Positions 23,655 to 32,332 are shown, numbered from the stretch's first letter. The stretch: 33,687 nt of DNA from an uncultured Oscillospiraceae bacterium (GCA_900543395.1 UQQT01000024.1:1-33687), one strand, 5' to 3'. Notes: a model not told the origin generated them from the letters alone. A program made the numbers and translations.

Positions 23655-26092
23655 AACATTCTGACATCATCTCACAGATGACGCTCGAGGAAAAGGCATC
23701 GTTCTGCGACGGCGCGGATTTCTGGAATCTGCAGAGCTGTGAAAGACTCGGTATTAAAGGCATAATGGTTACCGACGGCCCTCACGGACTCAGAAAGAAA
23801 AAGGAGAAGAAGGATCCCGGCGAGCTTATGAGCTCGAACCCCGCAACGTGCTTCCCGACCGCTGTCGCGACTGCGGCGTCGTGGGATCCCGACCTTATTT
23901 ACGAAATGGGTCAGGCTCTAGGCGAGGAGTGCCTTGAGGAAAAGGTTTCCGTCCTTTTGGGTCCGGGCGCAAACATGAAGAGAAGCCCCCTGTGCGGAAG
24001 AAACTTCGAGTATTTCTCGGAGGATCCTTATCTTGCGGGTAAAATGGCGGCTTCGTTTATCAACGGCGTTCAGTCAAAGGGTATTGGCACGTCGTTAAAG
24101 CATTTTGCGGCAAACAACCAGGAGTGCAGACGTATGACGGTCGACTCCGTCGTCGACGAGAGAGCGTTGAGAGAGATTTATCTTACCGCGTTCGAAATCG
24201 CGGTTAAGGAGGCTCAGCCGTGGACGGTTATGAACGCTTATAACAGATTGAACGGAACGTACTGCGCCGAGAACAAATGGCTTCTCTCCGACGTTCTTAA
24301 AAAGGAATGGGGCTTTAAGGGCATCATAGTCACCGACTGGGGCGCGGAGAACGACAGAGTCGAGGGACTCAAAGCCGGTCAGGAGCTCGAAATGCCCACG
24401 TCCTCGGGCAGAGGCGCAAGGCAGATCTGTGACGCTGTCAGAAACGGCAGTCTTGACGAGAAGCTTCTTGACGAGGCTGTCGACGCGGTTCTCGATTTGA
24501 TTATAAGAGGAAACGAGAATAAGCGCGATTATAAATTCGATAAGAAAGAGCATCACGCGCTCGCAAGAAAGATCGCCGGAAATTCGATGGTTCTTCTCAA
24601 AAACGACGATAATATTCTTCCTCTTAAAAAGGATTTGAAATACGCCGTTATCGGCGAAATGGCAAAGTCTCCCCGCTACCAGGGCGCGGGCAGTTCGCTT
24701 ATAAATCCCATTAAAATAGACAACGCGTTCGACGAGCTTATGGACAACGGCGTTTCAATGACATACTGCGCGGGCTATAACAAAAAGAGCGACAAGCCCG
24801 ACGACGTTCTCATAGGCGAAGCCGTTGCGGCGGCGAGAAACGCCGATATCGCGGTAATTTTCGCGGGACTTACCGAGACTTATGAGGCAGAGGGCTTTGA
24901 CAGAAGTCACATAAGCCTGCCCGAAAGCCATAACGAGCTTATCCGCGAGGTTGCGAAGGTGAATAAAAATACGGTTGTCGTTCTCTCGGGCGGCTCGCCC
25001 GTAACCATGCCGTGGCTTTCGGACGTCAAAGCCGTTCTTAACGGTTATCTCGGCGGTGAAGCGGGCGGCAGCGCGGTTGTTGATATCCTTCTGGGCAAGG
25101 TCAACCCCTCGGGCAAGCTTGCCGAAACGTATCCCTGCATGCTCGCGGACGTTCCGTGTGTTAACTATTTCCCCGGCACGACCGTTACAACCGAGTACAG
25201 AGAGAGCGTTTACATGGGCTACAGATATTACGACACGGCGAAGAAGGATGTTCTGTTCCCATTTGGCTACGGACTTTCATACACGTCGTTCGAGTATTCG
25301 GACTTAAAGCTTTCAAAGAAAAAGATTAAAGATACAGATACGCTCAAGGTATCGTTTAAAATTAAGAATACGGGTTCCGCCGCGGGTGCCGAAATCGCGC
25401 AGGTTTACGTAACCGACGTTGACAGCACGATATTCCGTCCCGAAAAGGAATTAAAGGGCTTTAAGAAGGTATTTTTAAATCCCGGAGAGGAAACGACGGT
25501 TGAAATCGAGCTTGATAAGAGAAGCTTTGCGTTTTATAACGTTCTCGTTCACGACTGGTGCGTCGAGAGCGGTGATTTCATAATCAAGGCCGGCGCGTCA
25601 AGCAGGGACATCAGGTTAGAGGGCAAGGTCAGCGTTTCGGCTCAAAAGGTCGAAATCCCCGACTACCGTCAGAGCGCGCCCCAGTATTACACCGCAGACG
25701 TAAGAAACGTTCCCGACTCACAGTTTGAGGCGGTTCTCGGCAGACCCATCCCCGCAAATAAGAGAGACAATGCCGCGGAGCTTGACCTTACCTCGACTCT
25801 TGAGGACGCGAACTTTACAAAGCAGGGCAAGTTCGTAAACAACGTCATCGACAAGGCTGTCAATACGTTCCTTTCCTCCGACGACGCGAACCGCGGTATG
25901 ATAAAGGCTATGGCTCTCCAGATTCCGATAAGAAACTTTATCTCCATGAGCATGGGCGTGTTCTCGGACACGATGGCGCAGGGACTCCTCGACATACTCA
26001 ACGGAAAAGGAACCGTAAAGGGAATTGCAAGGATTTGCTCGGGACTCGGCAATGCGCTTAAAAACATGAAGAATCTGTTTAATTCGATTTGA
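23651..26092 (+). CDS. Glycoside hydrolase family 3 (beta-glucosidase-like)
   Basis: An 813-residue retaining glycosidase. The TIM-barrel domain carries the nucleophile Asp229 in KGIIVTDWGAEND. KHFAANNQE and RRMTVDSVVDERALREIYL match family 3 substrate-site segments. The second alpha/beta domain (about 310-530) has NGYLGGEAGGSAVVDILLGK. A fibronectin III-like domain (about 560-660) carries VYVTDVDST and FRPEKELKGFKKV. A further 145 residues of low-similarity helical sequence (about 668-813) follow, not part of the core family. No signal peptide, so it acts in the cytoplasm on imported oligosaccharides. ACGGAGG inside the end of rmuC is the ribosome site; the genes overlap by 4 nt. Substrate (glucoside, xyloside or other) is not decided by sequence. 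Confidence 0.95.
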   Translation: MKHSDIISQMTLEEKASFCDGADFWNLQSCERLGIKGIMVTDGPHGLRKKKEKKDPGELMSSNPATCFPTAVATAASWDPDLIYEMGQALGEECLEEKVSVLLGPGANMKRSPLCGRNFEYFSEDPYLAGKMAASFINGVQSKGIGTSLKHFAANNQECRRMTVDSVVDERALREIYLTAFEIAVKEAQPWTVMNAYNRLNGTYCAENKWLLSDVLKKEWGFKGIIVTDWGAENDRVEGLKAGQELEMPTSSGRGARQICDAVRNGSLDEKLLDEAVDAVLDLIIRGNENKRDYKFDKKEHHALARKIAGNSMVLLKNDDNILPLKKDLKYAVIGEMAKSPRYQGAGSSLINPIKIDNAFDELMDNGVSMTYCAGYNKKSDKPDDVLIGEAVAAARNADIAVIFAGLTETYEAEGFDRSHISLPESHNELIREVAKVNKNTVVVLSGGSPVTMPWLSDVKAVLNGYLGGEAGGSAVVDILLGKVNPSGKLAETYPCMLADVPCVNYFPGTTVTTEYRESVYMGYRYYDTAKKDVLFPFGYGLSYTSFEYSDLKLSKKKIKDTDTLKVSFKIKNTGSAAGAEIAQVYVTDVDSTIFRPEKELKGFKKVFLNPGEETTVEIELDKRSFAFYNVLVHDWCVESGDFIIKAGASSRDIRLEGKVSVSAQKVEIPDYRQSAPQYYTADVRNVPDSQFEAVLGRPIPANKRDNAAELDLTSTLEDANFTKQGKFVNNVIDKAVNTFLSSDDANRGMIKAMALQIPIRNFISMSMGVFSDTMAQGLLDILNGKGTVKGIARICSGLGNALKNMKNLFNSI

Positions 26093-26121
26093 TTAATATA
26101 AGGTTCGATTTGATTATAAGG
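26083..26121 (+). repeat. Tandem duplication at the 3' end of the GH3 gene
   Basis: TTCGATTTGATT-AATATAAGG (26083-26103) is followed at once by TTCGATTTGATT-ATAAGG (26104-26121), the same unit less 3 bp. The first unit contains the stop codon (26090-26092). Confidence 0.75.
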
Positions 26122-26129
26122 TTTCTTTA

Positions 26130-26158
26130 TTGACTTTTAAAAAAGATTATGATATACT
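26130..26158 (+). promoter_or_regulatory. MATE transporter promoter
   Basis: TTGACT (26130-26135), 17 bp, TATACT (26153-26158). A strong vegetative-type promoter, 123 bp before the MATE start codon, leaving a leader of about 115 nt. Confidence 0.75.
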
Positions 26159-26213
26159 GTCTGCACAAAACCCGTTATCGGGAGTGGATTTTTTCAAGAG
26201 ATATCTTTTTTTT

Positions 26214-26244
26214 CGCCACGCAGTTTTCTGCGCGGCGTTTTTTT
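26214..26244 (+). terminator. Intrinsic terminator inside the MATE leader (attenuator candidate)
   Basis: CGCCACGCAG-TTTT-CTGCGCGGCG forms a 10-bp stem with one A-C mismatch, followed by seven T (26238-26244). It lies between the promoter and the MATE gene with no other gene in between. Expression therefore needs read-through, which points to transcription attenuation. No known riboswitch class was recognised in the upstream 50 nt. Confidence 0.65.
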
Positions 26245-26280
26245 GTCCGTCGGACGAGAATCGGGGAGTGAAATTATAAA

Positions 26281-27633
26281 ATGGAACGCACAGACGAGCG
26301 TAATTTTATGAAAGAAAAGAAGATACTGCCGTTGGTTATATCAATGGCTTTGCCCATGGTTATTTCGATGGCAGTAAATTCGCTTTACAACATAGTCGAC
26401 AGCTATTTCGTCGCGAAAATAAGCGAGGACGCGATGACCGCACTGTCGCTTGTTTATCCGGTTCAGAATTTAATGACTGCGATAGCGGTCGGATTCGGTG
26501 TGGGAATGAACGCCCGTATCGCGTTTTGTCTGGGTGCGAAAGAGAAAGCGCATGCCGATTCGGCCTCGGTTACGGGGCTTCTTTTAAGCTTTATTCACGG
26601 CGTCGTTTTAATGATTGTATGCATTATTTTCATGCCGAAATTTCTTTCTCTTTATACGGAGAGTGAGGAAATCATACAGATGGGACTCGAATACGCCGAC
26701 CGCGCGTTCCTGTTTTCGGTCATAATAATGCTCGGTATCTCATTTGAAAAAATCTTTCAGGCGGTCGGACGGATGAAAACGACAATGGTTTGCATGCTTA
26801 TCGGATTCGTCGCGAATATAATTCTTGACCCGCTGATGATATTCGGAATCGGCTTCTTCCCCGAAATGGGCATGGCAGGAGCCGCGTGGGCGACGGGAAT
26901 CGGACAGTGCGCGACGCTTCTTGCGTATATTTTATTCATAATAATAAAACCGCTCCCGATATCGTTCTCGGCTAAGAATATATCGTTTAATAAAAATTTA
27001 CTTAAAAAGCTATATGCCGTCGGAATTCCTGCGTCGCTGAACATGGCTTTGCCGTCGCTTCAGATATCGGCTCTAAACGGAATTCTGTCCGCATTTTCCG
27101 ATAAATACGTGCTTGTACTCGGTGCGTATTACAAATTGCAGACGTTTATTTATCTGTCGGCAAACGGAATCATACAGGGCATACGTCCGATAGTCAGCTT
27201 CAATTACGGCGCGGGTGAGACAAAGCGCGTGCACGATACGTTTAAAACCACGCTTGCGCTGACGGCGGGAGTTATGGCTCTCGGCGTCGCGCTGTCAATG
27301 ATTATCCCGTCGCAGATGATAGGGCTGTTCACTTCAAGCGCGGAGACGGTCGGTATCGGCGTTAAGGCTCTGCGCATAATTTCAATCGGCTTTGTTTTCT
27401 CATCTGTTTCCGTTACGTGCTGCGGAGTCCTCGAAGCACTCGGAAGCGGAGCGGCGAGTCTTGCGGTGTCGTTTATGCGTTACGCCGTCGTAATAATTCC
27501 CGCCGCGTACCTTTTCAGCCGTACGGCGTTGGGTGCGGACGGCGTGTTCATTGCGTTCCCCGTGTCCGAAACGCTGACTGCCGCAGTTTCGTATTTAATA
27601 TACGTAAAGAGTATGAAAAAGCTTAAATTATAA
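26281..27633 (+). CDS. MATE family efflux transporter
   Basis: A 450-residue, 12-helix membrane transporter of the multidrug and toxic compound extrusion family, working as a cation/drug antiporter. The two MatE halves are visible (LPLVISMALPMVISMAVNSL, NIVDSYFVAKISEDAMTALS in the first; LNMALPSLQISALNGILSAF, IQGIRPIVSFNYGAGE in the second). GGGGAG precedes the ATG by 12 nt, a little far; no better internal start is seen. A promoter and a leader terminator upstream suggest regulation by attenuation. A stem without T tract follows the gene. The substrate is unknown. Confidence 0.94.
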   Translation: MERTDERNFMKEKKILPLVISMALPMVISMAVNSLYNIVDSYFVAKISEDAMTALSLVYPVQNLMTAIAVGFGVGMNARIAFCLGAKEKAHADSASVTGLLLSFIHGVVLMIVCIIFMPKFLSLYTESEEIIQMGLEYADRAFLFSVIIMLGISFEKIFQAVGRMKTTMVCMLIGFVANIILDPLMIFGIGFFPEMGMAGAAWATGIGQCATLLAYILFIIIKPLPISFSAKNISFNKNLLKKLYAVGIPASLNMALPSLQISALNGILSAFSDKYVLVLGAYYKLQTFIYLSANGIIQGIRPIVSFNYGAGETKRVHDTFKTTLALTAGVMALGVALSMIIPSQMIGLFTSSAETVGIGVKALRIISIGFVFSSVSVTCCGVLEALGSGAASLAVSFMRYAVVIIPAAYLFSRTALGADGVFIAFPVSETLTAAVSYLIYVKSMKKLKL

Positions 27634-27640
27634 AAGCGAA

Positions 27641-27671
27641 CTCCCCCGAAACCGTCTGAGCTTCGGGGGAG
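27641..27671. terminator. Hairpin between convergent MATE and surface-protein genes
   Basis: CTCCCCCGAA (27641-27650) and TTCGGGGGAG (27662-27671) give a perfect 10-bp GC-rich stem with an 11-nt loop. The T tract is poor on both strands, but position and stability suit a terminator. Confidence 0.6.
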
Positions 27672-27698
27672 AAGTATTTGTACAGGAGTATTTATAAT

Positions 27699-29819
27699 TT
27701 ATACAAGCGTATTTTCAAGTCTTGCCGCGAATCTTAATGCCGATCTTGCCTCGCCTGCGCTGATCTTTCCGTCGCCGTTGAGGTCGCCCGCAAGAAGCTT
27801 CGTATCTGTCGCCGAGTCAAGCTTTGCCGCGATTCTCAATATAAGTCTCGCGTCGGTCGCGTTGATCTTGCCGTTGCCGTCGATATCGCCGAGAAGAATT
27901 ATGATGTAAGCTTCGCCGTTTACGTCGGCTGAATCCGATGTTTTAACGCTGTCCGTGTCCGCACTCTTGATTTCTGGAGCGGTTTTGAACATAGCCTTGA
28001 ATTCGGCGAACGTAAGCCCCGCGACTTTTATCGGGATAACCTTGAAATACTTAGCCGATTCGTTCATCGTAACGCCTGTTTCGCCGTCCTTGATTTCGAC
28101 TTTTGTTATCGGAATTACGGGGTCGGTCGGATCTACGGGATTAACGGGCTTCGTCGGAGTTTCGTTGTCGCCGATAGCGGGGATGTCCTCGTTTCTCGTC
28201 TCGCCGCAGACGTTGCAGGTATATTTCATAATACCCTTTCTCGTCTTTGTTGCGGGTCTTGCGATAACGCCGTTGTCCCATTTATGTCCCGTCGCTTTGA
28301 TTATATCGGTATACGTATGACCGCATACCTTGCATTTGTACACGTCTTTTCCGTCGACGGTACACGTTGCGGGGGTTGAATCTTTTTCGTAATCATGAGG
28401 GATTTTGTCTGTATAATCCTTCTTTTCCTCATAACCGCACTTTGAGCATTTTTTAAGAGTATAGCCCTTTTCGGTGCACGTCGGAGCAATTACGGTCTCA
28501 ACGAAGCTGTGACCCGTTGCTTCGAGAACCGTCTCGCGTATTTCCGAGCAGACGGAGCATTTTTCTTTTTTGAATCCTTTTTCGGTACACGTAGGCTCCG
28601 CGGAGTCGATAATTTCGAATACGTGCGCGTTGAGGTCGATCACCTCGTTGTCGGTATACGTTCTCCCGCAGACGTCGCAGACGTGCTTCGTATAGCCCTT
28701 GTCCTTACAGGTGGGCTTGATAACGGTTTCAGTGTATTTATGAAGACTTACGTTTATTAAATTCGAATCGTCATATCCTCTGTCGGTTCCCGAAACGCGC
28801 ATGTCGGAGCATGAAATTTTGAAATCCGCGCTGTCCTTGTCGGCAATCGAGGAGCTGATTTTAAACGGAACGGTGAAAAGTTTAAACGAATCGGAACCCG
28901 CGTCGTTTGTGAGCATTACGGAAATAACGAGCTTGCCCGCGGAGGAGGAATTAACGGCTATGTTGTCCTTGTCAAGCTCTTTTAATGCCGAAGTGATACT
29001 TCCCGCAAAAGTAAGTTTTTTCGAGTCGTACGTTATTTCGAATTTACCCGAACCGAAGCCCTTTGAATTGTTAAGGGAAACGGTAAGCTCGATATTCTTT
29101 GTACTCATGTTAAAGCCGGTCGAGAGGACGGCTCCGTTTGAATAATTTACGGCGATCTTGTTTGCCTTGCAGAAGGTATCGGCATACGAACCCTTTACGC
29201 ACGTTACGGTAAGACCCGAACAGCCTGCGAACGCTGTCGAATCAATGTATTTTACGCTCTCGGGAAGCGTTATGCTCTTAAGTCCCGAGGAAGCGAACGC
29301 TTTTGCGTCAATACGTTCGGCGGCGGGAAGCGATACGTTTTTAAGATTCGAACAGCCCTCAAACGCCGACTCGCGTATAGTCTTGACCGAATTCATGGAT
29401 ACTGAGCTTAATTTTTTGCTGTTGGAGAACGCGTTTCTGCTTACGAGAATTACGTTCGAACCGAGCGTTGCGGACGTAAGCTCGGGCATTGACTCAAAAG
29501 CATATGCGCCTGCGGATTTTACAGAACCGTTAATATTGACGGTTGTTACGAATTTGTAAATAAGATTCTTGTACCAGTTGTCGTAGCAGTTGTCGTACCA
29601 CGGCGTATCTCCGAGCTTTTCGTAGTTTGACATCATAGCGTCGGAGCCGGAACCCGTTATCGTAAGAGTTTTATTGTTTTTGTTGTAACTCCACGACGTA
29701 TTTGTACCGCACGAACCCTTATTCGTATTAAGAGCCGCAAACGCCGTAACAGGCGTAACGGTGACGAGCATAAGAAGCGTCAATGCGATACAGATAACTC
29801 TTTTTAATTTACTGTGCAT
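27699..29819 (-). CDS. Secreted LRR/cohesin-like/dockerin surface protein
   Basis: A 706-residue exported protein. It has a signal peptide (1-28, ending VTAFA) and leucine-rich BspA/LRR_5-type repeats (about 90-215; for example NLKNVSLPAAERIDAKAFAS). A cohesin-like beta domain follows (about 232-358: IELTVSLNNSKGFGSGKFEI, TYDSKKLTFAGS). Five repeats of about 40 residues with Cys-x2-Cys pairs (361-545; CDVCGRTY, CSVCSEIRE, CSKCGYEE, CKVCGHTY, CNVCGETR) come next, then a Pro/Thr linker (551-572). A small domain precedes the C-terminal dockerin (643-702), which has two calcium-loop repeats DIDGNGKINATDA and DLNGDGKISAGEA. ACGGAGG is the ribosome site. It is its own transcription unit behind TTGATT-N17-TATAAT. 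Having both docking partners suggests assembly into a cell-surface complex. Ligand unknown. Confidence 0.88.
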   Translation of the reverse strand: MHSKLKRVICIALTLLMLVTVTPVTAFAALNTNKGSCGTNTSWSYNKNNKTLTITGSGSDAMMSNYEKLGDTPWYDNCYDNWYKNLIYKFVTTVNINGSVKSAGAYAFESMPELTSATLGSNVILVSRNAFSNSKKLSSVSMNSVKTIRESAFEGCSNLKNVSLPAAERIDAKAFASSGLKSITLPESVKYIDSTAFAGCSGLTVTCVKGSYADTFCKANKIAVNYSNGAVLSTGFNMSTKNIELTVSLNNSKGFGSGKFEITYDSKKLTFAGSITSALKELDKDNIAVNSSSAGKLVISVMLTNDAGSDSFKLFTVPFKISSSIADKDSADFKISCSDMRVSGTDRGYDDSNLINVSLHKYTETVIKPTCKDKGYTKHVCDVCGRTYTDNEVIDLNAHVFEIIDSAEPTCTEKGFKKEKCSVCSEIRETVLEATGHSFVETVIAPTCTEKGYTLKKCSKCGYEEKKDYTDKIPHDYEKDSTPATCTVDGKDVYKCKVCGHTYTDIIKATGHKWDNGVIARPATKTRKGIMKYTCNVCGETRNEDIPAIGDNETPTKPVNPVDPTDPVIPITKVEIKDGETGVTMNESAKYFKVIPIKVAGLTFAEFKAMFKTAPEIKSADTDSVKTSDSADVNGEAYIIILLGDIDGNGKINATDARLILRIAAKLDSATDTKLLAGDLNGDGKISAGEARSALRFAARLENTLV

Positions 29820-29865
29820 AGTGTGTTCCTCCGTTCCCGGAAAATATAATAGTATGTTAATTTAT

Positions 29866-29894
29866 ATTATAGAGTATAACAAAATAAAAATCAA
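29866..29894 (-). promoter_or_regulatory. Promoter of the surface protein gene
   Basis: On the minus strand TTGATT (29889-29894), 17 bp, TATAAT (29866-29871), about 50 bp before the start codon. Confidence 0.7.
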
Positions 29895-29931
29895 TACAAT
29901 ATTTTACCGAATAAAGTTTTTAATTTGTTCA

Positions 29932-29960
29932 TTGTAACTTTGTCTGTTTTCTGATACAAT
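29932..29960 (+). promoter_or_regulatory. CDF transporter promoter with very short leader
   Basis: TTGTAA (29932-29937), 17 bp, TACAAT (29955-29960). The start point would fall near 29967, leaving about 10 nt before the ATG, with GGTGA (29968-29972) at the very 5' end. Confidence 0.55.
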
Positions 29961-29977
29961 TAGGAACGGTGACCATG

Positions 29978-30790
29978 ATGAAGAAGGATAACGCTGTTAA
30001 CGCGTCCGCGTATATCGGCGCTGCGATATTTATAAATTTCGTCCTGTTTTTAGTAAAATTATACGTCGGACTCACGTCGTCGAGCATATGCATTTACTCC
30101 GACGCCATAAACAACATGCTCGACACGCTTGCGTGTGCGCTCGCCCTCGCGGGAAGTATTGTAATAAAAAAAGGCGCAGCGGACGAATACCCGAACGGAT
30201 ATAAAAACGCCGAGCATCTCATAGGCTTCGTGATGGCGTCGCTTATTGCGGTGACGGGCGGATACTTCGCCTATTCCTCGCTCGAACGTCTTTTGTATCC
30301 GAGACCCGTAAATTTTCTCGTAAAGCACGCGTTTCTGCTTTCGGTTACGATAATCGTAAAGCTTGTAACGGGCGTTGTGTTCAAAAAGGCGGCGGACAAA
30401 TCGGGTTCGGTCATGCTTAAAACCGTGTACATGGACAGCTTTGCCGATTCCGGCGTTACCGCGATGACGCTTATGTCGTTCATAATGAGCAATTTCTCGT
30501 TCGTCAGAATCGACGCGGTGTTCGGACTTATAATAAGCGTTATAATAATCGTAAACGCCGTTAAATTGATAAAAAGCTCCTCGCAGACGCTCATGGGCAG
30601 AACAGACCCGGAGATAAAAAGAAGCGTCGAAAAACTGCTTAATGAAAATTCATTCAACATAAAAGAGATAAACGTGTTCGATTCGCCCGACGGCGCGGTA
30701 GTTACCGTAACTGCCGACGGCGGGGAAAACAAAGAGGAAACGGTAAATAAAGCCCGGGAGAATCTCGGCATAAAATTATATTTTTCATAA
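29978..30790 (+). CDS. Cation diffusion facilitator family transporter
   Basis: A 270-residue membrane protein of the CDF family, which moves divalent metals out of the cytoplasm against protons. Six hydrophobic segments are visible. Candidate metal-site acidic pairs are SDAINNMLD in the second helix and MDSFADSG in the fifth, in place of the common HxxxD. The C-terminal cytoplasmic domain (about 205-270) is short. Starts at GTG 29969, ATG 29975 and ATG 29978 are all in frame; the last gives GGTGA a 5-nt spacing. It lies 16 nt before the phosphatase gene and is probably cotranscribed. The metal (Zn, Mn, Fe, Co) cannot be told. Confidence 0.88.
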   Translation: MKKDNAVNASAYIGAAIFINFVLFLVKLYVGLTSSSICIYSDAINNMLDTLACALALAGSIVIKKGAADEYPNGYKNAEHLIGFVMASLIAVTGGYFAYSSLERLLYPRPVNFLVKHAFLLSVTIIVKLVTGVVFKKAADKSGSVMLKTVYMDSFADSGVTAMTLMSFIMSNFSFVRIDAVFGLIISVIIIVNAVKLIKSSSQTLMGRTDPEIKRSVEKLLNENSFNIKEINVFDSPDGAVVTVTADGGENKEETVNKARENLGIKLYFS

Positions 30791-30806
30791 TTCAGGAGGC
30801 AAACCA

Positions 30807-32159
30807 ATGGATCGGAAAACAGAAAAACCGGCGGAGGAACCGACGGTTAAGCCCGAAAAGAAAAACCGCAAAAAGAAAGCGCTTAAGGTCATGGCGGTGA
30901 TTCTCGCCGTGTTAATCGGCGTCGGGGGAATAGGAACGATAATCACGCTCGTAAGCTCCGGCGCGAACATAAAGCTTGCAAAGTCGTACGCAAAGGTCGC
31001 GTACGATTCACAGCTTATCCCCGAAAAGGACGACGACGGCGACTGGACGTTTACGACGGACAGGGATTTTAAGATAGTTCAGCTTACGGATATTCATATC
31101 GGCGGCGGTAATCTCTCGGCAAAAAACGATTCGAATGCAATAACGACGGTTGCCTCGATGCTTACGGCGGAGAAGCCCGACCTCGTTATCGTAACCGGTG
31201 ATATCGCATTTCCCGTTCCCTTCAAGGCAGGTACGTTCAACAACAAAACGGGAGCCAGGACTTTCGCCTCTTTAATGGAATCGCTCGGGGTTTACTGGAC
31301 GTTCGCATTCGGCAATCACGATACGGAGGCGTACAGCTACTATTCGCGTGAGGATATTGCCGATTTTTATATGAACGGCGATTATCCGCACTGTATTTTC
31401 GTCCCCGGTCCCGACGACGTTGACGGCAGCGGAAACCAGGTTATAAAGATTAAGAATTCAAAGGGCATAATCACGCAGGCTCTCTACGTTTTTGACTCGC
31501 ATTCGTACATAGACGGCGACTTCCTCGGAATTCAGTGGAAATATGATAATATTCACGAAAATCAGATAGACTGGTACTCCTCACGCGTTGCCCAGCTCAA
31601 TGACGAAAATGCCTCCGCGGTAAGCGAGGCGCGCTCCTCCGACCCGAGCGGAAATTATCTCCCTCTTACGAATGTAAAATCGCTTGCGTTTTTCCATGTT
31701 CCTCTTACCGAATTTAAAGACGCGTGGACGGAGTTTGAGAACAACGGATATAAAGATACGGACGAGGTTCACTACAAGGGCGGACTTCTCGGCGAGACGG
31801 GCGAACGCGCGATTTACAGCGGTATTCACGAGGACAATCTCTTTGAAACAATATTAAGTCTCGGCAGCACGAAGGGCGTATTCTGCGGTCACGACCATTT
31901 CAATAACTTCACGATAAATTACAAGGGAATCGACCTCGTTTACGGTTACAGCGTCGACTACATCGCGTACGGCGGAATCAATAAAAAAGGCTCGCAGAGA
32001 GGCTGTACGGTAATAACGACGAAGCCCGACGGAACGTACACGATCGAGAAAAACAATCTTTATAAGAGCGGTAAATACGATATTCCCGCGGGATTTGCGG
32101 ACAATATCTCAATGCAGTTCGAGGACGTAACGTTCAGATACTTCGAAGAAAATAAATAA
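30807..32159 (+). CDS. Membrane-anchored calcineurin-like metallophosphoesterase
   Basis: A 450-residue protein with a very basic N-terminus, one membrane helix at about 27-50, and an outside catalytic domain. Dimetal site motifs are in order: Asp95-x-His97 in QLTDIHIGG, GDIAF (131-135), GNHD (169-172), a lone His in LAFFHVPL and GHDHFNNF late in the chain. Family members hydrolyse phosphomono- or diesters, nucleotides or phospholipid headgroups; the substrate here is unknown. AGGAGG lies 8 nt before the ATG. It follows the CDF gene by 16 nt, and a metal exporter beside a metalloenzyme is a plausible but unproven link. A terminator follows at 32172-32208. Confidence 0.92.
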   Translation: MDRKTEKPAEEPTVKPEKKNRKKKALKVMAVILAVLIGVGGIGTIITLVSSGANIKLAKSYAKVAYDSQLIPEKDDDGDWTFTTDRDFKIVQLTDIHIGGGNLSAKNDSNAITTVASMLTAEKPDLVIVTGDIAFPVPFKAGTFNNKTGARTFASLMESLGVYWTFAFGNHDTEAYSYYSREDIADFYMNGDYPHCIFVPGPDDVDGSGNQVIKIKNSKGIITQALYVFDSHSYIDGDFLGIQWKYDNIHENQIDWYSSRVAQLNDENASAVSEARSSDPSGNYLPLTNVKSLAFFHVPLTEFKDAWTEFENNGYKDTDEVHYKGGLLGETGERAIYSGIHEDNLFETILSLGSTKGVFCGHDHFNNFTINYKGIDLVYGYSVDYIAYGGINKKGSQRGCTVITTKPDGTYTIEKNNLYKSGKYDIPAGFADNISMQFEDVTFRYFEENK

Positions 32160-32171
32160 TAAAATAATATT

Positions 32172-32208
32172 CTGCGCGGAGTTCATATCATACTTCGCGC
32201 AGTTTTTA
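32172..32208 (+). terminator. Terminator after the phosphoesterase gene
   Basis: CTGCGCG (32172-32178) pairs with CGCGCAG (32196-32202), followed by five T and AT-rich sequence. Confidence 0.75.
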
Positions 32209-32332
32209 TTGCAAAGAAAACGGTGTTCAATTATATTCTTTTCGGGCATTGATAAGACGGGGATAAAAATATTGTTTTTTTAACACAGACATTTTTTGTA
32301 TGGAAATACAATGTCTTTCCGCATGAGATTTA

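Noticed and set aside
26184..26277. A Phe-rich leader peptide frame (GTG start, begins VDFFKRYLFFRHA) in the MATE leader
   Set aside because: No ribosome site, and most Phe codons come from the T tracts of the terminator. The downstream gene is not an amino acid pathway gene, so a Phe attenuator is unlikely.
28301..28489. Possible extra small gene within the CxxC repeat region of the surface protein
   Set aside because: It is a frame-shifted reading of the repeats themselves and carries no independent start signal.
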